Origin: Salticus scenicus
Lineage: Eukaryota > Arthropoda > Arachnida > Araneae > Salticidae
DNA length: 64,000 nucleotides
Assembly: GCA_963930645.1 (NCBI GenBank)
Contig: OZ005662.1
Coordinates: forward strand, 3,477,436-3,541,435
Direction: 5' to 3'
Positions 33,304 to 45,279 of this stretch are shown here, piece after piece. Numbering within the stretch: position 1 is the first letter of the stretch; the number at the start of each line of letters is the position of its first letter. Below the pieces are notes generated by a model. That model made no database searches, was not told the origin of the DNA, and saw only the letters and a program-made list of their open reading frames with translations. The translations under genes and the position numbers were made by a program.

Positions 33304-33499
33304 CTTACTTAAAAGGAAATATTAAAGGTAATTTCTAACATTAAAGGTTAAAAAAAAAACGTGTAATGATTCCATTGATAACATGCATCCGACACTTTAT
33401 GAAAAATTAGTTAAATTAGAAATAATATATAAATATTGAAACTTAATTGAATGACAAACTTAACTTGCAATGCTGACGTACAGTAAGTGCGCCCGAAGA

Positions 33500-33645
33500 T
33501 TGGATGTAGCTTTGGTGGATGGAGAAAAAAAAAGGGGGGGGGGCTACTTTCAGGATAATGAAGACATTTCACTTTTAGCGAGAAAAGTGAGGGGGGGGGA
33601 TTATATTCGATGGGGGGGTTACTTTCGGGATTTTACGGAATGTCA
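33500..33645. repeat. Second, degraded copy of the C/G-rich hairpin MITE
   Basis: G-rich ATTATATTCGATGGGGGG and GGTTACTTTCGGGATTTTAC match the right arm of 33152-33303 in the same orientation. The left arm is eroded (about 33470-33560). The ORF through it is repeat sequence. Confidence 0.6.
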
Positions 33646-34658
33646 ATGTGTGATTTATTATGACAAGTAATAACTATGATTCCAGTGATTGAAAAGTATC
33701 ATGAAATAAAACTTATTTACACTATGGCAGTCGAATGGGCTCGAGAATATAATAAGATAATTAGGAAAATCCTTACATCAGATATGACACTTAAGATGTA
33801 AATTCTAGTCATAAAAATACAAAACTTGGTTGCAAAATATGCCTAACAACTGTTTGATGTCAAGTTACAAGAAAACATGTTTAATAACAAAGGGCATTAA
33901 AATTTAAGATAATAATTTGCAAGTACATGTTTTAGATTTGTCTCCAAATAGTTACTCTTAGTTGTATTAAGAGATCTTTAATGAAAAAATTTTCATAACA
34001 CGGCACTTCTCATTCCATAATCTTGCAGAAATTATGAAACTTTATAAGATTATTTAATCATGTTGTAAGTAATTTATTTACTTAATTTTAATTTATAAAA
34101 ACTAATAAAATAATGTCACTTTATTTATTATATCAAAATGTAATTTTTCTTTTTTATCGTTTAAACACAATTTTTCAATGCCCTTTTTAGCTGTGGCTGT
34201 TGTAGCTACAAGTACTTTTCATATCTAGAGTAAAAACTAAAAAAGCAATACATTTGAATGAGCGAAAGAATTAGGCATACTTTTACAATATTTAAACATT
34301 TGGAAAGTAATTGAATAAATACATACCTACCTGTTATAGAATTCGACGTGAAAATTGTAGATAAGTGACATCTAATGCTGATAATTGTTAATATCAGCAT
34401 TTCTCATGCAGCTGCTAAATGACTTTATTTAACATGCAAATTTTAAACCTAGGTTGCTTTTTATTGTGATAAGTTACAATTGAAATTTTATCTAAATTGA
34501 AAAAAATGGTGTTCTACTTTTAGCTGTAATGTTCATTAACAATTAGCATTAGAATAAATTTTACATACAAAAACACAACTGTGTTATTTTTATTACACAC
34601 AAAAGTATACAATTTTTTTTTAATCACTTTCTATATCAGTACAATCATTTGACGACAA

Positions 34659-36633
34659 TTACTTTGATTTTAAAATTAGGTTTGTTCGTACTGATACAAG
34701 TTTCGACACCCTTTCATTATTTAATCGATTTCGTTTTAAACTGTGAGTTTGGGAAAATGCTGAAAAAATCCTTTCGCATGCTGCTGAAGAGGGGGGAATG
34801 TTGAACAATCGTAAGGCAACAGAGCATAAGCTCTGGTCTTTAAAAAACCCTTTCCACCATACAAGTGGTGAAATTAATTTAGCTGATTCCCACACATATT
34901 TATTACTGTATGCAGATTCATGCGATTTATACTGTGCAAAGTCTGCTAAGATACTTGCAGTTGCTTCACCAGAAGGAAAATGTGAAAGAAAATCTATTCC
35001 TGATCTGAAATCTTCATCAGCTAAATCTTTTTCTATATAACGTGGGTCTAATAAATATGTAGCATAATGTATAGGCTGACAAAACATAGCACAGCGAGTT
35101 TCTACGAGAGTTTTCACTGCTTCTTCCTCTTCTGTCTGCAATGGAGTCAAAACAAGGGAACCCAAAGATTCCTTTAAGGAAAAAAAGACATCAGGAACAT
35201 CAGACAAAGTAGCAGAATCAGATTCGATTCTTTTAATTCCACAACGTACAGGATTCAGCATATTGACAAAACTGAATGCTCATCCAGAAAATATCATTAT
35301 CCAGAACTAGTTGCCTGATTTTCTTTTCAACATTTAAATCCTCAATCAACACAGCCTCTTGTAAGGATTCTTTGCCATTCAAGAGACTTTCAAACATAAT
35401 CAAACTGCTACACCACCTTGTGTCTCCGGGAAGTTTTAAAGTAGATGCAGCTGACCCTCTCTTTAACTTTTGCTTTGAAGTAAATACCGATAACAGTGCC
35501 TGTTTATTTCTCACATACTTTACCACTTCCTTCGCATTTGAGAAGATCATTTGAAAAGTTTTAATTTTATAGATGTCACTTAATAATAAATTTAATCCAT
35601 GAGCTACACAACCGATTGGAAAAATATGTGCATATTCTGCTTGAACTAACTGCCATGCTGCTTTCATATTACTTGCATTATCAGTTACTATGGCTGTAAC
35701 TTTTTGCGCACCAATCTCTTCAATGACCTTTATCAGTTCTTGGCTAATATATTGTGCAGTATGTCGATTTTCTTTCACTTCCAAAGATTTGTAAAATATT
35801 GGTGAAGGCGTAGTTACAATATAGCTCACTATGCCTTCATTACGTAAGTTACTCCAGCCCTCTGTAACTACAGTAACAAAATCCGCTTTACTAATTTGTT
35901 CATTTACAAAATGAATCACCTCCTCATACAGATTATCTAACAGCCTATTACTTAGATCATGTCGAGAAGGAACTTTATATGATGGCCTGATTAACTGAAA
36001 AAACTGCTGCCAATAGCTATTATCAGTTATTGACAAAGGCATGTTGGATGAATAAATAGCTTTAGCGAAAGCAGAGTCTAGTTTTTCAGCCTCACTTTTA
36101 GACATTGAATCAAAATACGATCTTAAAGATGGTTTCTTCAACTGGTGTGCTTTAGAACAGCTTGCAACAGAGGCAGGATTAGGAACATTGTCTGAAACTA
36201 GAAGAGTAGAGGAGGAATCATCGGCTGCAAAAGATTCTGAAGAGTCTTGATCAATTGATATACTTTTAGACATGGTTGAATCAATTATCAGTTCTTGAGA
36301 ACCAACGATAACCTCATCATCTGTATTTGAAAACACAGGTACAGATACAACAATAGTTTTTCGTTTACAGACATCTAAATGTTTTGCCATTTTGGTGGCA
36401 TTAGGTACCATGTATACTTTCTCACAGTATTTGCCACTTAGCAGTTCTTTTATTCTTATCAGTTCTTTTATACTCAATAAAATGTTCCCACACATTTGAT
36501 ATGGGTCTAACCATCTTAAATAAATAGAAGGTTGCACAAATAGATAGCAAAAACACAAAATAAAAATCGTATTCGAAATTCCTCCAAAACACTCTAAATT
36601 GTACTCGAAATTAGATATTAATCCAAGTTCCAA
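34659..36633 (-). pseudogene. hAT transposase (ZBED/DUF659-like), one frameshift
   Basis: Two overlapping minus-strand frames (36633-35233, 466 residues; 35261-34659, 200 residues) together make one hAT transposase. A one-base indel near 35255-35265 breaks it. N-terminal: a partial BED finger around residues 68-89 (YCEKVYMVPNATKMAKHLDVC) with one expected Cys absent (GKYC). Middle: RNase H-like fold motifs EGWSN (~258-262), VTDNASNM (~316-323), CVAHGLNLL (~342-350) and DTRWCSS (~404-410). C-terminal: hATC dimerisation segment (IPPSSAACERIFSA ... LNNERVSKLV). The first catalytic Asp, usually D-G-W, reads Glu here. The enzyme would cut and paste elements with the GTGTTGCAA ends. Frameshift plus D-to-E make this copy probably inactive. 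The natural start is unclear; an upstream exon may exist. Confidence 0.9.
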
Positions 36634-36892
36634 GTTAGCGGTAGCGCGCGTTTACAAATACATACGGGAAAGAAGAGTTGAGTTGTTTTCTACAGTTACA
36701 GTTAAAAATGCTAAATATTAAATCATTAAAAATAATAAAAATACAAAAAATGTGTCCATGCAAGAAATTATTTCAAAACTCCCAGAAATCTTTTAAATTC
36801 CCGGGAATTTTCAAAACTCCCTTCCCAAAAAACCCGGTTTATTTCCGGGGAAGAAACGGGTTTTTTCCAGCCTTTGCAACACTAGTTCCATC

Positions 36893-37871
36893 TCTGTTAT
36901 ATAAATCAGACTATTTTATTGGCGCTACAAAAAAAAAAAAAGTAAGTGATATGTACGCTATTAGGAGAGTTCTGTTCTGAATCATCATAATGTATTAGAA
37001 TTTTATGACATTTCAAACATATTCAGAGTTGACGTTGCCCTACTTTTCTCCACTACAATTTATAAATTTACATATATTTACTATCAATAGATTACATATC
37101 TTTTGTAATATGTTTATTCTATTGAAAATGTCAGATTTTTTTTACTAAAATAGTAGCGGAAGGAATAAGGGCAGCAGCAACTCTGTATATATACAAACAA
37201 AAGCTGGATGGGACAGTGGAATGAGCGAAGACTCACAAATAAAATGAATTGATAAAAAATATTCAACAATGTTGGGAAATGTAAAATTAAATTTTCCTTC
37301 AGTACTCTACAAAAGTATATATATGTATATAATTCTGTAGAGTTTTATTTATATTGAGTAAGAAGAGAAAGAATTTTCGAGGGGTAACGTCCCGGTAATT
37401 GCGTTTTCATGATTCTGCCCCTCCCTTCCTCTCTCCGTTACTTTAAAAAAGAAAATTTAGTCTTTTTTTTTTATTCAAAAAGGTTCCTACGGGGAAAACT
37501 CACCTGTGCATCAGAAAAACGTTTACCTTCTTACTTACCGAAAAGGGGGGAGGGGGGGAGGGGCATGCCTGAAAGAAATTAATTTAAAATTCAAGAATGT
37601 ATTAAGAATCCAACAATAAATTGACTTTTAAACAATTATTTCTAATTTAGAACCTGTCGGACACACGAAGATTTTTCTCTCTTATTTTAAACAGAATCTC
37701 TCTCTCTCTCTCTCTCCCCCCCCCCTTTTTTTTTTTTATCTTATGAATAATTAAGTTGAGTTAAAATTATTTGTAAACTATAAAAACCACCCTAAAAGGA
37801 ATACATTTAATAAAATGGCATCTGTTAACGTAAAAGTAAAGTAAAACTTTAATATTTGATTCCTCGAAATA
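36893..37871. other. Non-coding stretch between hAT and Tc1-like elements
   Basis: Contains a (TC)n/C/T tract (37695-37738) and a G-rich tract (37543-37563). No gene was recognised. Confidence 0.45.
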
Positions 37872-38980
37872 CACTGTGTCCCAAAAGTTTAGATAATCAA
37901 TAAAATTTGCATTAACATAAAAAGTAATAAGATACAATTAAAATTCGTGGGATAGGTAATAAACAAAAACAGTTTTGCGGATATACACATATAAATTATG
38001 ATCAAAGGTTTGAAATTATAAAATGTACATTAATTATATAAAAATGTGCTGTTCCAAAAGTATAGACACCTGTAAGTGTTTTTGGCTTTACATTTATAAA
38101 TGTAACTAAAAACTTACTTTTAATATTCAACTGTATTGCCACGACACTTTATAACGTGAAATACACGTTGTTCCATAGAATTAATTAAGCATTGAATTAC
38201 AGAAGGAGATATTTCATACCACATTCTGTCAATTGCAGTTTTTAAGTCATTTACGCATGTAAATTGCTTTCCATTTTCATATATTTTACGAGATAAGATT
38301 TTTGAAATTCTGGAAGTTGATGCAATTGCACGCACAGATAAATTATCAACTGAAGCCTTATTTAATAACATTCTATCATCACGTAACGTTGTTTTCTTTG
38401 ATTTCCGACTCGCTTTCGAGTATTCCATGTTCCACCTGATCTTTTGACTCTATAAATACTGCTCAAAGATCTGTTTGTTCTTCTCAATATTTGTACAGGA
38501 TTTTGTCCTTGCGCTTTTAATTGTAAAATCTTAATAATTTCATCTTTAGAAATTTCTTTACAACGTGGCATTTTTTATCAGAATATGCAGGAAACGTCTT
38601 TTCCGAATCACAAACAAAACAATACATTGAGCTCATTAAATTATAATGCTAAATATATAGCAGACGATATTTCAATTAAAGGGAAAAAATTATTCTGCAT
38701 TTATAGAAGCAGACGACATCGACAATAACAATATTTTATTTTGTGAGCAAGAATGTCAAAGAAAACATGCAATGCTGTATTGTGTCTACACTTTTGGGGT
38801 AGCACATTTTTATATCATTTTATGTACATTTTATAATTTCAAACCTTTGATCATAATTCATATGTTTATATCAGCAAAACTGTTTTTATTTATAGCTTAT
38901 CTCAGAAATTTTAATTGTACCATATTATTTTTTATGTTAATGCAAATTTTATTGATTGTCTAAACTTTTGGGAAACGGTG
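37872..38980 (-). mobile_element. Tc1-like deletion derivative with IR/DR ends (1109 bp)
   Basis: TA flanks (37870-37871, 38981-38982). The inverted repeats are ~199 bases (37872-38070 and 38782-38980). Each carries an outer motif (TGTCCCAAAAGTTTAGAT) and an inner motif (TGTTCCAAAAGTATAGACAC), i.e. the IR/DR arrangement with two transposase sites per end. The internal gene keeps the N-terminal HTH region and the extreme C-terminus but lacks the DDE core. Confidence 0.92.
38120..38571 (-). pseudogene. Tc1-like transposase, frameshifted and internally deleted
   Basis: Starts MPRCKEISKDEIIKILQLKA (first HTH, 38571), runs to a stop near 38362, and continues in another frame with RKSKKTTLRDDRMLLNKASV...LSVRAIAS (second HTH). 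It then jumps directly to NDLKTAIDRMWYEISPSVIQ and SMEQRVFHVIKCRGNTVEY, the C-terminal tail of Tc1 transposases. About 200 residues including all catalytic acids are missing. Non-functional; could only be mobilised in trans. Confidence 0.88.
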
Positions 38981-39324
38981 TACACATTGAAACATTACTG
39001 CTTGCTTTATTTTATTTAGACAAATTATTATAAAAATAAATCATTTACCTTCACTTTAATGTCACCCGCACTTGCGTCGTATCTCGCGAGATGACAACAT
39101 GATACAACCCTTTCAGCAAGGCTACTATATGCAAATAAGAAGAGCATGCGCGGACAGTTACTTGACGTCAAGGAAATTTTAAGCCAGTAAATATGCTTGA
39201 TTTGGCATGTGTAGTTTTCCAAACTTAAAGTTGGTCTGAGATATCCTTGAATTAGCAACTTTGCTCTGTCATGGTAAATTCACTTGAAAGCCAACCTTGT
39301 TTCAAGGAAGTGTGCTGTGTGGGT

Positions 39325-40805
39325 TACTCTAAATCCTACCAAATTTGACAGCGAATTTATTTTATAAATATCTTGAGTGAATTTGTAAACCAAGTTGCTC
39401 CGCTATTTTATTTTCAAGTGGAGGCCACTTGAAAATTTGAAAATTACAATGTAAAAAGCCTATTTAAGACCGGATTTGCTTGAATTTTGATGTATACGTA
39501 GGTCACATAAGGGTCTCAACGTAGTTTATTAATGAAATTTATCCAACATTTTTAACAAAGTGCGGATGTAATATACTAAGCGGGGCAACTTGAAATCAGG
39601 CTACCACTTGAAAAATTATAATCATGATAACGTTTTAAATTTTGATTACATTCGAAGCAAAACAGGACAGTTAACTTATCATACAAATATCTTGGATGAG
39701 TTCACTGGGCAACTTGTTCCGACATTTTGTTTCCGAGCTGCGGCCACTTGAAATCAGGCTGCCACTTGAAAATGTGCCATCACGATAACTTTTAAAATAC
39801 TGAACCGATTCATACTAAAGTTGGATAACGCTTCAAATATCTTGGATACGTTCACATGGTAACTTGCTCCGCCATTTTATTTCTAAGTGACGGCCACTTC
39901 AATATTTGAACTATGATATAACTTTTGTAAATACATTTCGTATGAAATTTTGGTAGTGGATCATTAAAATATCTCAGATAAGTTGGCGGGCATCTCACTC
40001 CGCTTTTTTGTTTCCAAGTGGTGGCCACTTGAAATCAAGGTAGCATAAATCACGATAATTTTTGAAATATTGAATTAGTTTGAACGACAGTAGAACAGTG
40101 AAATTAACGTACAAATATCTTGGAGGATTTGCCTGGGCAAGTGGTTCTGCTATTTTGTTTCCAAGTTGCTGTCACTTCGACTGCCATTTGCAAATTTGTC
40201 ATAACAATAACTTTTGAAATAATGCACTGATTAAAACCAAAGTTGGACAGTGAACTTATGCTTCAAATATCTTGGATGAGTTTGCTAAGCAACCTACTAC
40301 ATCATATTGTTTCCATGCGGCGGCCACTTGAAATTTTGTTGTCATGATAACTTTTCAAATACTTAATTAATCCGAACCGAAGTTGAAACTTGGATTTATC
40401 ATGCAAATATCTATGATTTCGGTTAGCAAGTTTCTTCGCAATTTTATTTTCAAGTTGTGGGCACTTGAATGCTGCCACTTAAGAATTTGTTATCGCAATA
40501 ACTTTTGAAATGCTGAATTTATTCGAACCAAATTTGGACAGCGGAGTTATCTTACAAATATCTTGTATTAGTTCACGGAGCAACTTACTCCGTCATTTTG
40601 ATCCAAGTGACGGCCACTTAATACGATAACTTTTGAAATTCTGAATTAATTCGAACTATATATGCACTGTAGACTTATCTCCCAAATGCAGTTCATATAT
40701 TTGTTTGCCAACAAGGCCCGCCATTTTGTTACCAAGTGCCGGCTACTTGAAAATTTCACATTCACATAAAAATATATTTATGAGCCGATTTGCTTAAAAC
40801 TCTGA
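39325..40805. repeat. Satellite array, right block
   Basis: Continuation of the left block (23625-24765). One ~300-base unit is followed by about eight ~145-150-base units, each with ATAACTTTTGAAATACTGAA-like, TATCTTGGATGAGTT, GCAACTTGCTCCGCCATTTT and GCGGCCACTTGAAA text. It ends at 40805 in a GATTTGCTTAAAACTCTGA stretch, where the copia LTR begins. Confidence 0.88.
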
Positions 40806-41056
40806 TGTTAACCACACATGAACTAGACTGAAACTGACGTTTATTTACATATGTACAGTTACAAAAGAAAAGAAAGAACATACAGTGCCATCTATTGGCG
40901 TTTTATTTTATTTCAGGTATATTTAAAACAATAATAAAATTTGTTTTTTTAAATTACAAAAAATAAAGATATATTACAGAGAAATGATAATTTTAATTGC
41001 AATTATAATTTTTTTCTATAAACACTTTGAGCATCATCATTATTTATGTACCAATA
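40806..41056 (-). mobile_element. copia-type LTR (251 bp)
   Basis: On the minus strand it runs from TATTGGTACATAAATAATG to ...GTGTGGTTAACA, i.e. ending in CA. It is preceded by a purine tract (AAGGGAAGA, 41057-41066) and by the end of a copia RNase H reading frame. This makes it the 3' LTR of a truncated copia element that inserted in the satellite. The first two bases read TA rather than TG. No 5' LTR in the window. Confidence 0.65.
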
Positions 41057-41086
41057 TTCTTCCCTTGCGAAAAGGGTTTTAGATTT

Positions 41087-41123
<37 letters not shown>

Positions 41124-41156
41124 TAAACAATAGTTAATAATCAAACATATACTTTT

Positions 41157-41816
41157 AAATCAAACATATTTTTTCGAAAGTAAATGATAATTTTTCCTTT
41201 GTAACAGCCTTTGTTAGAAAATCTGAAATAATTTCATTAGTACAGTTATATAGAACTTTAACAGTATTTTCTTCAATTAGTCTCTAACGAAATGAAATTT
41301 GAGGTTAACATGTCTTGTTTTATTTGATGACTTTACAGTATTTAGCCAATCTATGACGGCTTGACTATCAGAATAAAATATCACTGGTTTTTCTATAAAT
41401 TGTTCACAATTAAGTTCTTGTAACATGTTTAAAGCCCGTGTTAATTCTTTTGCAGTATCTGCAGTGGCTAACAGCTCTGCTTCACATGTCGATAGTCCTA
41501 CACATCTTTGATTTTTATTTTCGCCTATAATAAGAGAATTTCTTAACATAATTGCATAACCTGAAAACTGCCTACCTCCTTTTGCGTTTCCCCACCTTCT
41601 ATCTTCACTACAATTTATTAAACCGAATCTTCTCTCATAAAACAATACTTTATTTTCTGTTCCATTTAAGTATTTTAAAACCTTTTTAGTTAACGCATAA
41701 TATCGTTTCTCAGAACATTTATTAAATTGCGATAAATAACTAGTAACAAATGTAAGGTCAAGACGAGTTGAGTTAGCCAAATATAGCAATTCACCTATAA
41801 TTTCTTGATATTCTGA
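41157..41816 (-). pseudogene. Ty1/copia RT-RNase H C-terminal fragment
   Basis: The minus strand reads QSEYQEIIGELLYLAN, then TRLDLTFVTSYLSQF. This is the end of copia reverse transcriptase (GELLYLAN.TRPDI.F.VS.LS.F). RNase H motifs follow: RWGNAKGGRQFSGYA, GLSTCEAELLA (catalytic E) and IFYSDSQAVIDW (catalytic D). A frameshift at about 41277 separates HFVRD from the terminal LIEENTVKV...FLTKAVTKEKL tail, which ends at 41157. Roughly the last 215 residues of a ~1400-residue polyprotein remain. Dead element. Confidence 0.9.
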
Positions 41817-41982
41817 TTGACTAAATTATCTGTTGTAGAAAAAAGAATTAGAAATATAAATTACTGATAATTAAAAATTAGCAATATAAATTCATAGATA
41901 TAGTAGTATATATATACCTATATATCATCCCCATGTTATTGTGCAATGATTTTTGATGCCGAATAAAAAGCTTTGGAATCAG
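41817..41982. other. Short AT-rich junction
   Basis: Between the truncated copia fragment and the foldback. Contains a short TA-rich tract (41907-41930). Nothing else recognised. Confidence 0.4.
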
Positions 41983-44900
41983 CCATTAATAGTCCAAGCG
42001 GCGGCTGCAAAAAATTGACTTGATAAGGTACGAAGCTGATTTTTTTCCTATAGATAGAATTCATTGTTACAATGAAAATCTGATAGGGTTGCCTGGTCAA
42101 AGCCGTCAAGTTTAGGAGAAACAACCTCACTTCCGGTCACAATTTAAACGATTTTCGAACTCCAAAAGGTATGAAGATGAAACCGGTGCTAAAATGTAGA
42201 GATTAATATGCTCTTTAAAATGGCATAGGGTTGCCTGGTCAAAACCGACAAGTTTCAGAGGTTGCCTCGATAATAGGGGTCAAATTTAAACGATTTTCGA
42301 ACTCCACAAGTGTGAAGATGAAACCGGTGCTAAAATGTAGAGATTAATATACTCTTTAAAATGGCATAGGGTTGCCTGGTCAAAGCCGTCAAGAAACAGA
42401 GGTTGCCACGAAAATAGGGGACGTATTTTACGATTTATTTATCCAAGTAAAAAGTGATTTACCCAAGATAAAGATGAAACCGGTGCTAAAATGTAGAGAT
42501 TAATATGCTCTTTAAAATGGCGTAAGGTTGCCTAGTCAAAACCGTCAAGACCCAGAGGTTGCCTCGAAAATAGGGGTCAAATTTAAATGTTTTTCGAACC
42601 TCACAAGTGTAAAGATGTTACTGGTGCTAAAATGTAGAGATTAATATGCTCTTTAAAATGGCATAGGGTTGCCTGGTCAAAACCATCAAGTTTCAGAGGT
42701 TGCCTAAATAATAGGGGTCAAATTTAAACGATTTTCGAACCCCACAAGTGTAAAAATGAAATCGGTGCTAAAATGTAGGTATTAATATGCTCTTTAAAAT
42801 GGCATAGGGTTGAATGGTGAAAGCCGTCAAGAAACAGAGGTTGCCACGTAAATAGGGGAAGTATTTTACGATTTATTTACCCAAGTAAAAAGTGAGTTAC
42901 CCAACTGTAAAGATGAAACCGGTGCTAAAATATAGATATTAATATGCTCTTTAAAATGGCATAAAGTTGCCTGGTCGAAACCGTCAAGACTCGGAGGCTG
43001 CCTCGAAAATAGGTCAAATCTGTCAAGTAAAGCAGTCAACCACAAAAAAATAGGCGAGTTTTGAAGATTTCTTAACAAAGTGTAAAAAAATACGAATAGC
43101 ATTAACAAAGAAAATGAATAAGGATGAAATTATATGAATATTTGAAAGGTGTAGCTGGTTCCAGAATGTACAGCGTAGGAGTTATTTTAAAATGGCATAT
43201 GTTTGCCTGGTAAAATTCGTAAAGAAATAGCGGTCAGTCTCCAAAAAGCTAACAAATATTAAAGGTGTTTAACACAAAGTGAAACACACATGAAGACTAT
43301 TTTAAAAAGGTTAAACACGAAATGATTAATATTTAAAAGATGAAATTGCTAGCTAAATGTAGAACATACAACACTTTTCAATTTGCTTACGATTGTGCTT
43401 CAAACCTGTCAAGGTATAGTGGTCAGCTTAGAAAAGAAAGCGAATTTCAATATTCGTTTATTTTATTTGTTTAACGATATAAGAAATTTTAAAGCATGAA
43501 TAAAATTAAATTATTATGCGTGACCATTCTTTTTCTAATCTGTATAAAACTAATTTCAGCTTACGAGCTCGTTTTTTCCCCATTTTTCAATACTTAAAAT
43601 ATTAAAATTGTGTCAAAGTATTGAGAAGATAATTCCCTGAAGAAATGTATGCGGCTGCTTTCTAGAATTTTATACGAAAATATTGGGTTGTGCCGATTTT
43701 GTTATATTAAAAATTTGTCAATTTTAGAAAATTTTCTCAATTAATTTTTTTTATATCTAATTAAAATAATCAATAATACCTTCTGCAAATTAATTATGGG
43801 TACAAATAAAGCGAAAAACATTTTTAAAAAATTGATAAATTTTTCGCGTTTCTTAATAACAATGAATTAATTTATGAAATTGAAATTAGTAAATCTTGCT
43901 GCAAATCTGAAATAAGAGGGTTTTTTTTTTTTTTTTTTTTTTTTTTTCATTTTATTTAATTATTTATTTTGTATACTAACAGAATTTTTTATTATGAGTT
44001 TCTTGGGCATTATTATCTTCATTTCTGTTAACTTTTGCGGTCGTATTTTCTTATCTGTATCCGCATGCTAAATTTTTAATTTTTACTATTAATTCGTTGT
44101 TTTTATGGGAAATTTTAGAACAGTTTCATTACAGTTTAGTTATTTTTTTCTTTTCTAAATACTTTTTATATTTTTTCTTCACATTGTATAAAAAACCCTT
44201 CAAAATTAGCTTTTTTTTTTTTTTTTTTTTCGAGGCAACCACTATTTTTTGAGATTTTCACCTGGCAACCCTATGATACTCTAAAGAGAATATTATTCTC
44301 TATATTTTATAAACGGTTTCATTTTCAAATATGTTAGGGTAAGAAAACCGCGAAAATTCCCCCCCCCCACACACACACACACACGCACACAATTTTCGTG
44401 GCAACCTCTTTTCTTGGCGGTTTTGACCAAGCAACCCTATGCCATTTTAAAGACCATATTACTCTTTACATTTTAGCACCGGTTTCATCTTTACACTTGG
44501 GTAAATCATTTTTTACTTGGGTAAATAAATCGTAAAATACGTCCCCCTTTTTCGTGGCAACCGCTGTTTCTTGACGGCTTTGACCAGGCAACCCTATGCC
44601 ATTTTAAAAAGTATATTATTCTCAACATTTTAACACCGGTTTCTTCTTTACACTTGTGGGGTTCGAAAAGCGTTTAATTTTGACCCCTATTTTCGAGGCA
44701 ACCTCCGGGTCTTGACGGTTTTGACCAGGCAACCTTATGCCATTTTAAAGAGCATATTAATCTCTACATTTTAGCACCGGTTTCATCTTTACACTTGGGT
44801 AAATCACTTTTTACTTGGATAAATAAATCATAAAATACGTCCCCTATTTTCGTGGCAACCTCTGTTTCTTGACGGCTTTCACCAGGCAACCCTATGCCAT

Positions 44901-45279
44901 TTTAAAGAGCATATTAATCTCTACATTTTAGCACCGGTTTCATCTTCACACTTGTGGGGTTCGAAAATCGTTTAAATTTGACCCCTATTATCGAGGCAAC
45001 CTCTGAAACTTGACGGTTTTGACCAGGCAACCCTATGCCATTTTAAAGAGCATATTAATCTCTACATTTTAGCACCGGTTTCATCTTCATACCTGTTGGG
45101 GTTGGAAAATCGTTTAAATTGTGACCGGAAGTGAGGTTGTTTCTCCTAAACTTGACGGCTTTGACCAGGCAACCCTATCAGATTTTCATTGTAACAATGA
45201 ATTCTATCTATAGGAAAAAAATCAGCTTCGTACCTTATCAAGTCAATTTTTTGCAGCCGCCGCTTGGACTATAAGTGGT
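41983..45279. mobile_element. 3.3-kb foldback whose arms are inverted tandem arrays
   Basis: Outer inverted repeat: TAGTCCAAGCGGCGGCTGCA at about 41990, its complement at about 45252-45271, continuing through ATAGATAGAATTCATTGTTA. Each ~1.1-kb arm (about 41991-43100 and 44165-45270) contains about seven units of ~145 bases. A unit has GGTTGCCTGGTCAAAACCGT, GATGAAACCGGTGCTAAAAT and AATATGCTCTTTAAAATGGC. Unit starts (GGTTGCCTGG) in the left arm are near 42087, 42230, 42371, 42526, 42668, 42809 and 42966. The loop (43101-44164) is AT-rich. No transposase, no target duplication recognised. Confidence 0.88.

Larger units (their letters stand above)
31130..36884 (-). mobile_element. hAT transposon (5755 bp) with disrupted transposase gene
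   Basis: Perfect 8-bp duplications GTTCCATC flank it (31122-31129 and 36885-36892). The ends are CAGTGTTGCAAAAAACCC on the left and, reverse complemented on the right, TAGTGTTGCAAAGGCTGG. Subterminal CCCGGGAATTTTGGGG motifs are repeated at both ends. The transposase gene (34659-36633, minus) starts ~250 bases from the right end. The remaining 3.5 kb (31437-34650) is non-coding, with two C-rich hairpin pieces (33152-33303, 33500-33640) and long poly-T/A runs. The 4442-5382 element is probably a non-autonomous relative. Confidence 0.95.
24766..39324. mobile_element. 14.56-kb composite element of unknown superfamily, inserted in the satellite
   Basis: Satellite sequence stops at AATAATACT and continues in phase after this segment, with TACT at both borders (24762-24765 and 39325-39328). 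The ends are inverted: CCCAGACAGCACA on the left and CCCACACAGCACA (reverse complement) on the right. Left subterminal DNA is dense in CAAGT/ACTTG-type motifs (AATCAAGTAATA, AATTATACTTGCTG, 24790-25110). A 4-bp duplication is known for Sola, Academ, Chapaev and Ginger types, but no transposase of its own is visible, so no assignment is made. Nested inside: a TA MITE (25126-25342), a pair of ~600-bp long-TIR elements, a hAT element (31130-36884), a Tc1-like derivative (37872-38980), hairpins and SINE-like pieces. Confidence 0.78.

Noticed and set aside
42087..43100. CRISPR-like array of ~145-base repeats
   Set aside because: Units are long and without unique spacers, and the genome is eukaryotic; this is a tandem repeat arm of the foldback.
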